From contig NZ_JACJVQ010000013.1 in assembly GCF_014212135.1 (NCBI RefSeq), forward strand, positions 62,001 through 126,000: a DNA stretch of 64,000 nucleotides, given 5' to 3'. Position 1 is the stretch's first letter. Each line of letters begins with the position of its first letter. Below, piece by piece: positions 24,742 to 33,294 of this stretch. The position numbers and the translations under genes were made by a program. The notes beneath the pieces were generated by a model. That model saw only the letters and a list, made by a program, of their open reading frames with translations. It did no database searches and was not told the DNA's origin. The DNA is from Cohnella thailandensis. GTDB lineage: Bacteria > Bacillota > Bacilli > Paenibacillales > Paenibacillaceae.

Positions 24742-25965
24742 CTATCGGGTAGGGGCGAGATGCAGGCCGAACGCGGCGTGCAGCGCCTGCAGGGCAGGCA
24801 CCATATCGTCTTCAGCCACCAATACCCAGATCGTCGTATTGGAGTCCGCCGATTGCAGAATGGGAATATTGGCCGCCGTCAACGCTTCCACGATTCTCGC
24901 CATGACTCCGGGCTCGCCGTTCATTCCGCCTCCGATGACGGAGACCTTGGCGCACCCCGAACGGACCCTCGCGCTGAACCGCATCTCTTCTAGAAGCCGT
25001 ACCGCCTGAGGCGCGTCTTGATCCGTCACCGTATACAGCACTCCGGCAGGAGTGACGTTGATGAAGTCCACGCTGATCCCGCTCAGCGCCATCGCCCGGA
25101 ATACGCGCAGCTGAACGTCGGACGGACCGTTATCGGTCTCCACCGCAAGCTGGGTAACCCCCTTGACGTGAGCCAAGCCGGTTACGGTTCGATCGGTCCA
25201 CCCGCCTTGCCTGCGGACGGAATCGGCATGCGTGACGAGCGTTCCCAGCCCTTCCGAGAAGGTCGAACGGACGCGGACGGGCACCCCTGCCCTCATCGCG
25301 ATCTCGACCGCGCGGGGATGGATCACCTTGGCACCGTTATAGGCCATGTTGCAGATCTCTTCATAACTTACCATGGCGAGCGGCCGCGCTTCGCTGACCA
25401 TCCGCGGATCGGCGGTCAGGATGCCGTCGACATCGGTATAGATATCGACGATTCCGGCCGGAAGAGCCGCTCCCAGGGCGGTTGCGGAAGTATCGCTTCC
25501 TCCCCTGCCCAGCGTCGTGACTTCCCCGTCTTCCGTCGCGCCTTGGAATCCGGCGACGACGACAACCTTGTCTTCTTCGAGATACTCCAGAATTCTCGCG
25601 CTATTCACGTCGACGATCCTGGCAAAACCAAACCTGGCATCCGTGCGGATTCCCGCTTGGCCGCCCGTCAGGGCGACCGCCGGAATGCCTTCGCGATTAA
25701 GCAAGCTGCACAAAGTAGCCGCGGAGATCAATTCGCCGCAGCTAAGCAGCAGGTCCTTCTCTCGATCCGGCAAAGAATTGCCGTTCTGGGCTATCCAATC
25801 CAGAAGCGTATCGGTGGCGTACGGCTCTCCTCGCCTTCCCATTGCGGAGACGACGACGACAAGCCGGTGGCCCTCCGCTTTCTCGCGCCTGATATGACGG
25901 AGGACGTGCTGTCGACTGTATTCGTCCGACAGCGACGTCCCTCCGAATTTCTGTACGATGATCAT
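24742..25965 (-). CDS. dapG: Aspartate kinase I (diaminopimelate-sensitive type)
   Basis: 407 residues. The aspartokinase domain opens with IIVQKFGGTSL and contains FQGATEDGEVTTLGRGGSDTSA; two ACT domains form the C-terminal third (VDFINVTPAGVLYTV; SADSNTTIWVLV). It phosphorylates aspartate in the lysine/dipicolinate branch; the DapG isozyme of B. subtilis is inhibited by meso-DAP, which is inferred here. The ATG at 25965 (MIIVQKFGG) matches family N-termini, with AAGGA upstream; the ATG at 25974 is an alternative. The 91 bases to dpaB hold no asd gene, unlike B. subtilis. Confidence 0.95.
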   Translation of the reverse strand: MIIVQKFGGTSLSDEYSRQHVLRHIRREKAEGHRLVVVVSAMGRRGEPYATDTLLDWIAQNGNSLPDREKDLLLSCGELISAATLCSLLNREGIPAVALTGGQAGIRTDARFGFARIVDVNSARILEYLEEDKVVVVAGFQGATEDGEVTTLGRGGSDTSATALGAALPAGIVDIYTDVDGILTADPRMVSEARPLAMVSYEEICNMAYNGAKVIHPRAVEIAMRAGVPVRVRSTFSEGLGTLVTHADSVRRQGGWTDRTVTGLAHVKGVTQLAVETDNGPSDVQLRVFRAMALSGISVDFINVTPAGVLYTVTDQDAPQAVRLLEEMRFSARVRSGCAKVSVIGGGMNGEPGVMARIVEALTAANIPILQSADSNTTIWVLVAEDDMVPALQALHAAFGLHLAPTR

Positions 25966-26056
25966 CGCTCTCATCTTCCTTCCAGACAGCCAGAGTGGAA
26001 GTCCAAAGCAGCGAAGAGAGTCGAATCTTTATCCCTAGCGTTCAATATCATATGGC

Positions 26057-26653
26057 TCAAGCGTACAAGAATCGCTCGATAAGCATCGGTTGGAGCTGTT
26101 TGCCTTGCAGAGCCGCTTCGCAGGTCTCCATGACCAAATCCATCCTCGCCACGAGGGAGTTCGGCTTGGCCTGCGGATTATCCTGACCGAACGGAACGAA
26201 ATAAATGTTCTTGGCGACAAGCAGCTTCGCGATGTTCGCGGCATTGAGGCCAAGTCCGTCGTTCGTCGAGATCGCGAGCACGAGCGGACGCAAATTGCGC
26301 ATCTGCGCCTTGGCCGCCATAAGGACCGGGCTATCGGTCAACGCGTTGGCCAGCCGGCTGGTCGTGCTCCCGGTGCAAGGCGCTATGGCTAGCACGTCTA
26401 GCTTCTTCGAGGGTCCGAGCGGCTCCGCGTCTACGATGGATGAGATAAGTTCGTTGCCCGTTATTCGCCGCAGCTCGGATTGCCAATGCTCCGAGGTTCC
26501 GAAGCGCGTATCCGTCGTCATGATGGTCGAACTGACGATCGGAACGACGTTCGCGCCCGCATCCGTGAATCTCTGAATCTGAGGCAGCACTTCCTCTAGC
26601 GTGCAATGGGAACCGGTCAGCGCGTAGCCGACGGTCACTCCCTGCCAATTCAT
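26057..26653 (-). CDS. dpaB: Dipicolinate synthase subunit B
   Basis: 198-residue flavoprotein-like subunit (MNWQGVTVGYALTGSHCTLEEVL; VLAIAPCTGSTTSRLANAL, typical of the HFCD/flavoprotein fold). With DpaA it makes dipicolinate from the DapA product in the mother cell, providing the Ca-DPA that gives spores heat resistance. It overlaps dpaA by 4 bases (ATGA type), so the subunits are coupled. Also called spoVFB. Confidence 0.95.
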   Translation of the reverse strand: MNWQGVTVGYALTGSHCTLEEVLPQIQRFTDAGANVVPIVSSTIMTTDTRFGTSEHWQSELRRITGNELISSIVDAEPLGPSKKLDVLAIAPCTGSTTSRLANALTDSPVLMAAKAQMRNLRPLVLAISTNDGLGLNAANIAKLLVAKNIYFVPFGQDNPQAKPNSLVARMDLVMETCEAALQGKQLQPMLIERFLYA

Positions 26654-27549
26654 GGTTCATTCCCCCGTAGTCGTTGATCTTCCAGCAACATCTGGATAAG
26701 ACCATTCGCGATAATTCGACCGGCAGTCTTCGGAGCGACGATTCCCGGCAATCCGGGAGCGAGCATTGCCTTGATTCCGCGCTTCTCCGCGAAGCGAAAA
26801 TCAGTGCCGCCCGGCTTCGAAGCAAGGTCGATTATAACCGCGCGCAGGGGGAGTCCCGCGATCACCTGTGCTGTGACTATCATATTAGGTATCGTATTAA
26901 AAAGCAAGTCGATATTCCCCGCCTGACGCGCCAAATCCGCCATATAGAAGGGCTCGAAGCCCATCTCGAACGCCCTTGCGTAAGTCTCCGCCCGCCGTAC
27001 TCCGGTCTTCACGCGAGCGCCCAGAGCTTGCAGCGTCCGGGCCATCGTCAGGCCCGTTCTGCCGAGTCCGAGCACCATGCAATTGGAGCCGTGGATGGTG
27101 ATATCGGTATGCTGAATCGCCATCATCAAGGCGCCTTCCGCCGTCGGGATCGAATTGTAGATGGCCACGTCGTCCCTCTCGAACAATTCGACAAGCCCGA
27201 GCTGATGGCTGGCGCATAGCTTCTTTAAGTACCCTTTCGCCATGCCGCAATAAATCCGGCAGGCCGGGGGCAGATTGCCGATGAACGCTTCGGTCAGCTT
27301 CAACTCCTTATCGGTAAAGATCGCGGAGATCGTCCCGTCGTCCTCCGTCCCTACCGGAGGCAGCACCAGCGCATCCGCGTTGCGCAAGGCTTCCTCGGTC
27401 CACTCCGCCTTCGTTACGCCCGGAAACGGAGTATCCAAGCGGTCGAATCCGATGATCGTCACCGTCGCGTCAAGCTCCGTCAGGCGGCGGATGACCTCCA
27501 ACTGCCGAGCGTCGCCTCCCGCGAGAACAACGTTCACTCCCGTAAGCAT
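26650..27549 (-). CDS. dpaA: Dipicolinate synthase subunit A
   Basis: 299 residues (B. subtilis SpoVFA is ~297). Rossmann-type NAD(P) motif VLGLGRTGLTMARTLQALGARV at ~150-171, preceded by an N-terminal substrate domain (VVLAGGDARQLEV). The start at 27549 has GGAGG 6 nt upstream; the longer frame to 27585 runs through that site. A sigma-K-type promoter sits 42 bases upstream, matching mother-cell expression of the B. subtilis spoVF operon. First gene of dpaA-dpaB-dapG-dapA. Confidence 0.95.
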   Translation of the reverse strand: MLTGVNVVLAGGDARQLEVIRRLTELDATVTIIGFDRLDTPFPGVTKAEWTEEALRNADALVLPPVGTEDDGTISAIFTDKELKLTEAFIGNLPPACRIYCGMAKGYLKKLCASHQLGLVELFERDDVAIYNSIPTAEGALMMAIQHTDITIHGSNCMVLGLGRTGLTMARTLQALGARVKTGVRRAETYARAFEMGFEPFYMADLARQAGNIDLLFNTIPNMIVTAQVIAGLPLRAVIIDLASKPGGTDFRFAEKRGIKAMLAPGLPGIVAPKTAGRIIANGLIQMLLEDQRLRGNEP

Positions 27550-27590
27550 GACGTTCCTCCCTTCAAGCCGCCAGTATCGCAGCACATAGC

Positions 27591-27618
27591 TATCTTATGC
27601 GTCCGCCCATCGCCGGGT
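27591..27618 (-). promoter_or_regulatory. Sigma-K-type promoter of dpaAB
   Basis: Minus strand: ACC (27616-27618), 16-bp spacer, CATAAGATA (27591-27599), fitting AC-16/17-CATAnnnTA. The spoVF operon is sigma-K dependent in B. subtilis. Confidence 0.65.
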
Positions 27619-27632
27619 GCGCGCTCTTCCAG

Positions 27633-27679
27633 ACAACAAGAGCCGCGCTCCCTCCTTTATCGGGAAAGAGCGCGGCTCT
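27633..27679 (-). terminator. Strong hairpin after dnaD
   Basis: A perfect 12-bp stem (27639-27650 with 27668-27679) around a 17-nt loop, followed on the minus strand by TGTTGTCT. The stem is strong but the T-run interrupted. It separates dnaD from the dpaA promoter. Confidence 0.7.
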
Positions 27680-27709
27680 CGATTATCGCGGAATCCAATC
27701 TTATTCGAA

Positions 27710-28420
27710 TTAGCGGCCGGTACGGAATTTCTGGGCGTGAGCCCTCGCGTCGTCGACGCTGGTCACGCGGTTGCGGCTCCATTCCAGCAGAATCCGGTCG
27801 ATGTAGCGGAAGTGAAGCTTGCCGGCGAAGACGGATTCCTTGAGGGCGAACAGAATCAGCTCGTTCGGGTACCCGTCGTTGTCCATCCAGCCGTTGATCG
27901 TCTCGACTTCCATCGGAGTGAGCGGACGCCCGAACTCCTGCTCGAAGACGCTGAACAGATTGGGCTCGGCCGTCGCCGCGGCCGGAATCGGCCGGTCGGA
28001 CCCTCGCCTCGGCGCGGAGGAATCGTCCGGCTCCGGTCCGCCTAAAGGCAATTCCCCGGCCGCGAGCAGCGCGGCGATCTTCTGGTACAAGCCGTTTAGA
28101 TTGTATCTCTCCGCTTGAACGCCGGTATTCGGATCCACGACCTCGTCGATGCTGACGAAGCCGTTCTTGACCAGCTTCTGCATCGCATGGCCGATTCCGT
28201 CCGGAGAAGCGCCGAGCCTGACTTGCAGCTGCTCCATCGTCGGGAATTCATTCTGCTCGAGCTGGCGGTACGCCATAAGCTGAATGATCATCATGCACTC
28301 CGTATCCGTCAGTTTCAAGGAGCGATAACTGCGCAGAAGCGCATAAGGCAAGCTGACAGCGCCGTCCGTATACGCGGCGGCCAAACCTTGCGCAAGCGCG
28401 TTGCGATCGTTCAAGGACAA
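27710..28420 (-). CDS. dnaD: DnaD domain replication initiation protein
   Basis: 236 residues. The winged-helix N-terminal DDBH1 domain (~15-115) and the C-terminal DDBH2 domain (~150-225) carry the YxxxIxxxW motif (YIDRILLEW) needed for ssDNA binding. DnaD remodels oriC and works with DnaA and DnaB during initiation and restart. In B. subtilis it lies beside asnS; here it follows ackA by 58 bases, and aspB/asnS are not present in the window. Confidence 0.93.
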   Translation of the reverse strand: MSLNDRNALAQGLAAAYTDGAVSLPYALLRSYRSLKLTDTECMMIIQLMAYRQLEQNEFPTMEQLQVRLGASPDGIGHAMQKLVKNGFVSIDEVVDPNTGVQAERYNLNGLYQKIAALLAAGELPLGGPEPDDSSAPRRGSDRPIPAAATAEPNLFSVFEQEFGRPLTPMEVETINGWMDNDGYPNELILFALKESVFAGKLHFRYIDRILLEWSRNRVTSVDDARAHAQKFRTGR

Positions 28421-28478
28421 GGGCTCATCTCCTCCTTACGTAGTTGACGCGCCGTAACGACGCTTAAGGCTCTCTCGT

Positions 28479-29681
28479 CTATTCGGCTTTCAGAAGGCTG
28501 TACGTATCGCGAGCGATAAGCAGCTCCTCGTTCGTAGGAACGACAAGCGCTTCGACCTTCGAGCCGTCTCTCGTAATCCGGCGAGTCTCGTCGGAGCGGA
28601 CCTGGTTGCGTTCTTCGTCAAGCTCGACGCCCAGGAACGTCAGCCCTTCGCATACCTTCTTGCGGAGCGGGGCCGAATTCTCGCCGACGCCTGCCGTGAA
28701 CAGGATGACATCGAGGCCGTTCATGGCCGCCGCATAGGCACCGATGTACTTGCGGATGCGGTAGGTATACATCTCGAACGCCAAACGGGCCGACTCGTTG
28801 CCTTCCTCCATCGCTTGAACGACCTCTCTCATGTCGCTGCTGATGCCGGAGATCGCCATGAGTCCGCTATGCTTGTTCAGCATGGAATTCACTTCGTTCA
28901 AGGTCAGATCCTCTTTGCCGATCGTATAGGGTACGATAGCCGGATCCAGGTCGCCGCTGCGCGTCCCCATCATGAGTCCCTCGAGCGGAGTCATGCCCAT
29001 GCTCGTGTCGAACGATTTGCCGCCCAGAATCGCGGTGCAGCTGGCCCCGTTGCCGATGTGGCAGCTGACGATCTTGAGCTCTTCGATCGGCTTGCCCAGG
29101 AACTGCGCCGCCTGCTTGCTCACATAATCGTGCGAAGTGCCGTGGAAGCCGTAGCGGCGGATTTTATGCTTGTTGTAGAGCACCATCGGAATAGCATATA
29201 AATAGGAAGACTTCGGCATCGTCTGGTGGAAAGCCGTGTCGAAAACGACCGCCTGCGGAACGTCCGGCAGGTTCGCCTCTACCGCGAGTATGCCCATCAT
29301 GTGCGCCGGATTGTGAAGCGGAGCCAAATCGAACAGCTTCTTGATCTCCAGCTTCACGTCCGCGTCGATGAGCACCGACTGCTTAAACGACTCCCCGCCG
29401 TGAACGATCCGATGGCCGACCGCTTGAATGTCGTTGATGGATTTAAGCACGCCGAACCGTCGATTCGTCAGCATGTCCAGCACCTTGCGAACCGCCGTCG
29501 TATGCTCCAGAATCTCGCTGACCTCGCGGACCTCCGGCTTCCCTTCCACCTCGTGGGTGAGAATGGAGGAGTCCATGCCGATCCGCTCGACCCTTCCTTT
29601 GGCCAGAACGGACTCGTCGACCATATTGTAAAGCTGATATTTGAGGGAGGAGCTTCCCGCATTGATGACTAACACGTTCAT
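28479..29681 (-). CDS. ackA: Acetate kinase
   Basis: 400 residues of ASKHA fold: MNVLVINAGSSSLKYQLY N-terminus, TAFHQTMP, GFHGTSHDYV, the HIGNGASCTAI loop and GVGENSAPLR. It converts acetyl phosphate plus ADP to acetate plus ATP in overflow metabolism. Its ATG directly follows the TAA of the upstream 3-hydroxyacyl-CoA dehydrogenase (no gap), so the two are almost certainly co-translated. Butyrate kinase is unlikely, as the sequence is typical of AckA. Confidence 0.96.
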   Translation of the reverse strand: MNVLVINAGSSSLKYQLYNMVDESVLAKGRVERIGMDSSILTHEVEGKPEVREVSEILEHTTAVRKVLDMLTNRRFGVLKSINDIQAVGHRIVHGGESFKQSVLIDADVKLEIKKLFDLAPLHNPAHMMGILAVEANLPDVPQAVVFDTAFHQTMPKSSYLYAIPMVLYNKHKIRRYGFHGTSHDYVSKQAAQFLGKPIEELKIVSCHIGNGASCTAILGGKSFDTSMGMTPLEGLMMGTRSGDLDPAIVPYTIGKEDLTLNEVNSMLNKHSGLMAISGISSDMREVVQAMEEGNESARLAFEMYTYRIRKYIGAYAAAMNGLDVILFTAGVGENSAPLRKKVCEGLTFLGVELDEERNQVRSDETRRITRDGSKVEALVVPTNEELLIARDTYSLLKAE

Positions 29682-30551
29682 TTAGAGGCGGCCCCCGTCC
29701 TTATCGTATTGGAAAAACCCTTCGCCCGTCTTGACCCCGAGCTGACCCGCGCGCACCTTCTTTTTGAGCAGGATGGAGGGTCTGTACTTGAGCTCGCCGT
29801 ATTCCCGGAACATTCTCTCCAGGGCGGCCAGTACCGAATCGAGTCCGAAGCGGTCCGCCATCTCGAGAGGCCCGTGCTCGAACTGGTAGCCGATCCGCAT
29901 GGAAGCGTCGATATCCTCCGGCGAAGCGACCCCTTCCTCCAGAAGATGGAGCGCCTCGTTGATTAGAAGGCAGATCAGCCTTGTCGTGACGAAGCCCGGC
30001 GATTCGTACACCATGACGCCCTTCTTGTTCAGTACCCGCTCGACGAAATCCTTCGTCTGCTGGAACGTCTCGTCCGACGTCTGCAGCCCGCGGATGATCT
30101 CGACCAGATCGATGCGGAGCGCGGGATAAACGAAGTGCATGCCGATGACCCGCTTCGGACGGTTCGTCTCCGCGGCAAGCTCGGTCAAGCTCAGCGTCGA
30201 CGTATTGCTCGCCAGAATGGTATTCTCCGGAAGGATCGCATCCAACTGGGCGAAAATCTGCTTCTTGCTCTCCAGCTCCTCCGAGATCGTCTCGATGACG
30301 AGATCGCACTCGGCCAAATGCTCGAGCGACGGCTCGGTATGTATGCGATTAAGAATTAATTTCTTCTCGGCTTGGGTAATCGCCCAGCGCTCGATCTGTC
30401 GATCCAAGCTGGCTTCGATGGCTTGCATGGCCTGCTCCAACCGCTCGTGCGTCTTCTCCGCCAGATGCACGTCCAGTCCCTTGACGGCAAGCATCTCCGC
30501 GATGCTCTGCCCCATCGTGCCGGCGCCCACGACTCCAATGTCACGAAACAT
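29682..30551 (-). CDS. 3-hydroxyacyl-CoA dehydrogenase (3-hydroxybutyryl-CoA dehydrogenase type)
   Basis: 289 residues. Rossmann motif GVVGAGTMGQSIAEML at 7-22, catalytic-type SNTSTLSLTEL, and a C-terminal helical domain (SPGFVTTRLICLLINEAL). The catalytic His block reads GMHFVYPALRIDLVEII; family members usually have HFFNP here, so the Asn is replaced by Tyr and the Phe by Val. It oxidises (S)-3-hydroxyacyl-CoA with NAD+, but this change leaves substrate uncertain. No other beta-oxidation gene is nearby; it is fused transcriptionally to ackA. Confidence 0.88.
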   Translation of the reverse strand: MFRDIGVVGAGTMGQSIAEMLAVKGLDVHLAEKTHERLEQAMQAIEASLDRQIERWAITQAEKKLILNRIHTEPSLEHLAECDLVIETISEELESKKQIFAQLDAILPENTILASNTSTLSLTELAAETNRPKRVIGMHFVYPALRIDLVEIIRGLQTSDETFQQTKDFVERVLNKKGVMVYESPGFVTTRLICLLINEALHLLEEGVASPEDIDASMRIGYQFEHGPLEMADRFGLDSVLAALERMFREYGELKYRPSILLKKKVRAGQLGVKTGEGFFQYDKDGGRL

Positions 30552-30663
30552 ATGATTCCTCCACCCGTGAATCTCTATTTTTCTCTAGTAACGCTTCATG
30601 GCTCCCTTCCATCTTATCATATTCGACCATCTTCACGAAATCGACGAAGTCAAGGAGATCTCG

Positions 30664-31815
30664 TTACATATCTTTGAAAAGAATGCCTTTCGTGATCGAA
30701 ATTACATACAGCTGCTCCAGCAAGAACGAGTTCTCCTCTTCCGTCCCGACAGACAGCCGCAACCATCGATCGAGCCCCCAGCCGTGGCCGGGGCGAACGA
30801 TGACGCCGCGTTTGAGCAGCTCCTCGTAGACGACGCCCGCTCGCTCTCCGATCTCGGCAAGAACGAAGTTGCTCATGCTCTCCACGTACGGAATCGATAA
30901 CCGCGCCAATCCTTCGTACAGCTGTCTCCTTCCTTTTTCGTTAAGCCGGCGAGAGGCTTCGATGTGCTCCTTGTCTCCTAAAGCGGCCAGGGCGGCCGTC
31001 TGCGCGAGAGCGTTGACGTTAAACGGTTCTTTAACGCGAAGGATCGCTTCCATGATGCTCTCGGACGCCGCCGCGAAGCCCACGCGGATTCCCGCTAGCC
31101 CGTAAATTTTGGAGAACGTATGCAGCACGACGACGGGGTAACCGGCCGCGATCAAATCCATCCCGTCCGTATAGTCCGCAGCCGAGGCAAAATGCGAATA
31201 AGCGGCATCGATGACGAGCAGCACTCCTCGGGGCAACCGGTCCAGCAGCCTGGTTAGCTCCGTTCTCGGGAGGTACGTGCCCGTAGGGTTGTTCGGCGAA
31301 CAGAGATAAACGAGCTTGGTTCGTTCGCAGACCTGCTCCAGGATGTCGTCGACGGAGTAACGGAACCCTTCGCGAAGTGGAACCTTAACGATAGCGGCCT
31401 CCATCAGAATGGCGCCGAATTCGTATTCGCTGAAGGTCGGGGAAGGAAGAACCACCTCATCGCCCTTCTCCAGATAGGCTTCGGACAGAAGCTTTATGAA
31501 CTCGTCGCCGCCGTTCGTCGCGATAAAATGGGATTCCGGCAGCCGATAATGCTTCGACAGAGCGCCCACCAGCTTGCGCGCGCGATCGTCCGGATACCGG
31601 TGAAGCTCAGGCAGCAGTTCCCTCATGGCTTCGAGCGCCTTGGGAGAAGGCCCGAGCGGATTCTCGTTGGAAGCCAGCTTGACGATTCGGTCGAGACCGT
31701 ATTCGCTTTGCACTTCCCATATAGGCTTGCCCGGCGTATAGGGCGTCATTCGGTCAAGCGCCGCTCTCGCGGAGATGGGATTCGGATTCGGGTTCGGATT
31801 CGGTTGCATGGTCAT
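30664..31815 (-). CDS. hisC: Histidinol-phosphate aminotransferase (first copy)
   Basis: 383-residue fold-type I PLP aminotransferase: SNENPLGPSPKALEAM near 55, YLCSPNNPTGTYLP, and the PLP-lysine block TFSKIYGLAGIRVGF. HisC makes histidinol phosphate; many Bacillales copies also handle aromatic amino acids. The start is ATG at 31815 with AGGA upstream. An Asn-Pro run (residues 5-12) is encoded by a short 6-bp repeat. The gene stands alone, outside any his operon, and a second copy lies at 63458-64000 next to tyrA. Confidence 0.9.
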   Translation of the reverse strand: MTMQPNPNPNPNPISARAALDRMTPYTPGKPIWEVQSEYGLDRIVKLASNENPLGPSPKALEAMRELLPELHRYPDDRARKLVGALSKHYRLPESHFIATNGGDEFIKLLSEAYLEKGDEVVLPSPTFSEYEFGAILMEAAIVKVPLREGFRYSVDDILEQVCERTKLVYLCSPNNPTGTYLPRTELTRLLDRLPRGVLLVIDAAYSHFASAADYTDGMDLIAAGYPVVVLHTFSKIYGLAGIRVGFAAASESIMEAILRVKEPFNVNALAQTAALAALGDKEHIEASRRLNEKGRRQLYEGLARLSIPYVESMSNFVLAEIGERAGVVYEELLKRGVIVRPGHGWGLDRWLRLSVGTEEENSFLLEQLYVISITKGILFKDM

Positions 31816-31872
31816 CGGTATCGGATCCTTTCTATTCGAAAATCTGGTTAAAACCTTCATCACTATAACTCG

Positions 31873-31901
31873 ATAATATAGTAATGCGTTAATTTAGTAA
31901 A
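31873..31901 (-). promoter_or_regulatory. Probable sigma-A promoter of hisC
   Basis: Minus strand: TTTACT (31896-31901), 17-bp spacer, TATTAT (31873-31878). A perfect TTGACA (31903-31908) lies just upstream and could serve with TACTAT at 19 bp. The region is AT-rich against a GC-rich background. Confidence 0.5.
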
Positions 31902-31911
31902 GTGTCAATGT

Positions 31912-31940
31912 AAAAAAGCGCGGTAGCCTGGATGCCACGC
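31912..31940 (-). terminator. Hairpin with T6 upstream of the hisC promoter
   Basis: Minus strand: GCGTGGC imperfectly pairs with GCTACCGCGC, followed by six T. A second, weaker terminator behind the one at 31994-32039. Confidence 0.45.
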
Positions 31941-31993
31941 TATCCGGCTCGGGGAATCGTTTCGTCATATCCGCTTGCTCACTCTTTCCGACA

Positions 31994-32039
31994 AAACGCA
32001 AAATGGCGGCTAAGGGAATCAGTCCCTATAGCCGCCATT
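31994..32039 (-). terminator. Terminator of the ECF sigma/anti-sigma operon
   Basis: A 9-bp perfect outer stem (32002-32010 with 32031-32039) extended by AGGGA/TCCCT inside, followed on the minus strand by TTGCGTTTTG. It lies 14 bases after the anti-sigma stop codon. Confidence 0.8.
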
Positions 32040-32052
32040 CCGGTATTGACGC

Positions 32053-33294
32053 TTACTTCAACGAGGAAGCCGCCTGAAAAATCTCGTTCACCTTCGTTAC
32101 CCACTGCTCGGTGTACTTCTGCTCGACCGACCATTGCACCATGACGACGGACTCCCCGGGCTCCAGTTCGATATCCAGGGCGCCAGCCGCCGCGTTCTCC
32201 CGGCCGTAAGGATAAACCTTGACCTCCCGATCCAGCACGACGGCGAGCACCTGCCGGTTCGACGACGTATAAGCGTCGCGCGCCGATGGCTCGAGGCTGC
32301 GAATATCGTTCCAATCGATCGCGAGGGAATTGTCGCGCGCCACCGATTCGGGCAGCTCGAGGCTGCTCTCCTCTTCCGTTGTCGTATTCAGCGCGCGGAA
32401 TTCGGACGAGCCGCGATAGACGGTCCCGATCCAAGCGCCCGCTTGGCGGACGATGGACCACTGCTCGTTCCCGGTCGGCGAAGCCTCCGTCTCGCTATCC
32501 TGGTTCAGTACCTGCTCCAGAGTCGTATGCGGCTCCGTCGCAGGGTCAAATGGAATGCCCATCGATTCGCTTAGCTGTTTGACGCTCTTCACGAAGCGGA
32601 ATTCCGAACCGCCTGCTCCCGAAGTCGAACCGACGGCCTCCGGGGAAGCCTCCTGAGCGACCGCGACGTACTCATGTCCTACGTAGAGCAAGCGCTCCGA
32701 GCTCAAGCCTTCGCGCATCGGCGCTTGTTCCGGCACGGCAAGCAGCTTCTTGCTGCTGTACGCTTCGTAAGCGGTAATGTTCTGCATCGACGAGCTGCCG
32801 TCATCCGCCGTGCCGTCGAGAAGCCAGAACGATTGGTTGTAAGGCATCACGATGCCTTCGCCTTCCGCGGCGACCTCCAGCTTCTCCTCCCCTTCCGGGG
32901 CTACGAGCAACGTGCGGTAGGAGCTGACGGTTCCTCCGTCCGGCGTGTCTACGTCCTTGCGAAGGCCGATCAGCATGGCCGTCTCCAGCGGCTCTTCTTT
33001 CTTGGCGAGCTCGGAGACGCTCATCTGCGAAGCCGAAGAGGGCTCGTTCAACCGATTCGCAAGCCATTGCTCCTTGCCGGCTCCCGAATCGGACCATTGC
33101 CAGATTCCCAGTACCATGGCGACGATCAGAACCGCCGCCGCGCTCCCGACCGCCCAGAAGCCGCGCGGACGAGAGCGGCGGCCGGGACGGTCGAGATTCG
33201 CCTCGATCCGCCTGCGCAAGCGCTCGTCGAAGCCGCCTCCCGGGAAAGGGCCGTCGGCCAGCTGCTCCCTAAGCTCTTTATCGGTTGGATCCAT
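32053..33294 (-). CDS. Putative anti-sigma factor with a large extracytoplasmic domain
   Basis: 413 residues. A short cytoplasmic N-terminus (1-46, rich in Arg/Glu) is followed by one membrane segment (WAVGSAAAVLIVAMVLGIW, ~47-65) and ~345 residues outside. It has no zinc-binding HxxxCxxC motif and no recognised domain in the external part. Anti-sigma function is inferred because its start overlaps the end of an ECF sigma gene by 17 bases. The exterior part is acidic and Ser/Glu rich; low-complexity segments separate beta-rich stretches (FRFVKSVKQLSESMGIPFDP). Signal and release mechanism unknown. Confidence 0.7.
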   Translation of the reverse strand: MDPTDKELREQLADGPFPGGGFDERLRRRIEANLDRPGRRSRPRGFWAVGSAAAVLIVAMVLGIWQWSDSGAGKEQWLANRLNEPSSASQMSVSELAKKEEPLETAMLIGLRKDVDTPDGGTVSSYRTLLVAPEGEEKLEVAAEGEGIVMPYNQSFWLLDGTADDGSSSMQNITAYEAYSSKKLLAVPEQAPMREGLSSERLLYVGHEYVAVAQEASPEAVGSTSGAGGSEFRFVKSVKQLSESMGIPFDPATEPHTTLEQVLNQDSETEASPTGNEQWSIVRQAGAWIGTVYRGSSEFRALNTTTEEESSLELPESVARDNSLAIDWNDIRSLEPSARDAYTSSNRQVLAVVLDREVKVYPYGRENAAAGALDIELEPGESVVMVQWSVEQKYTEQWVTKVNEIFQAASSLK

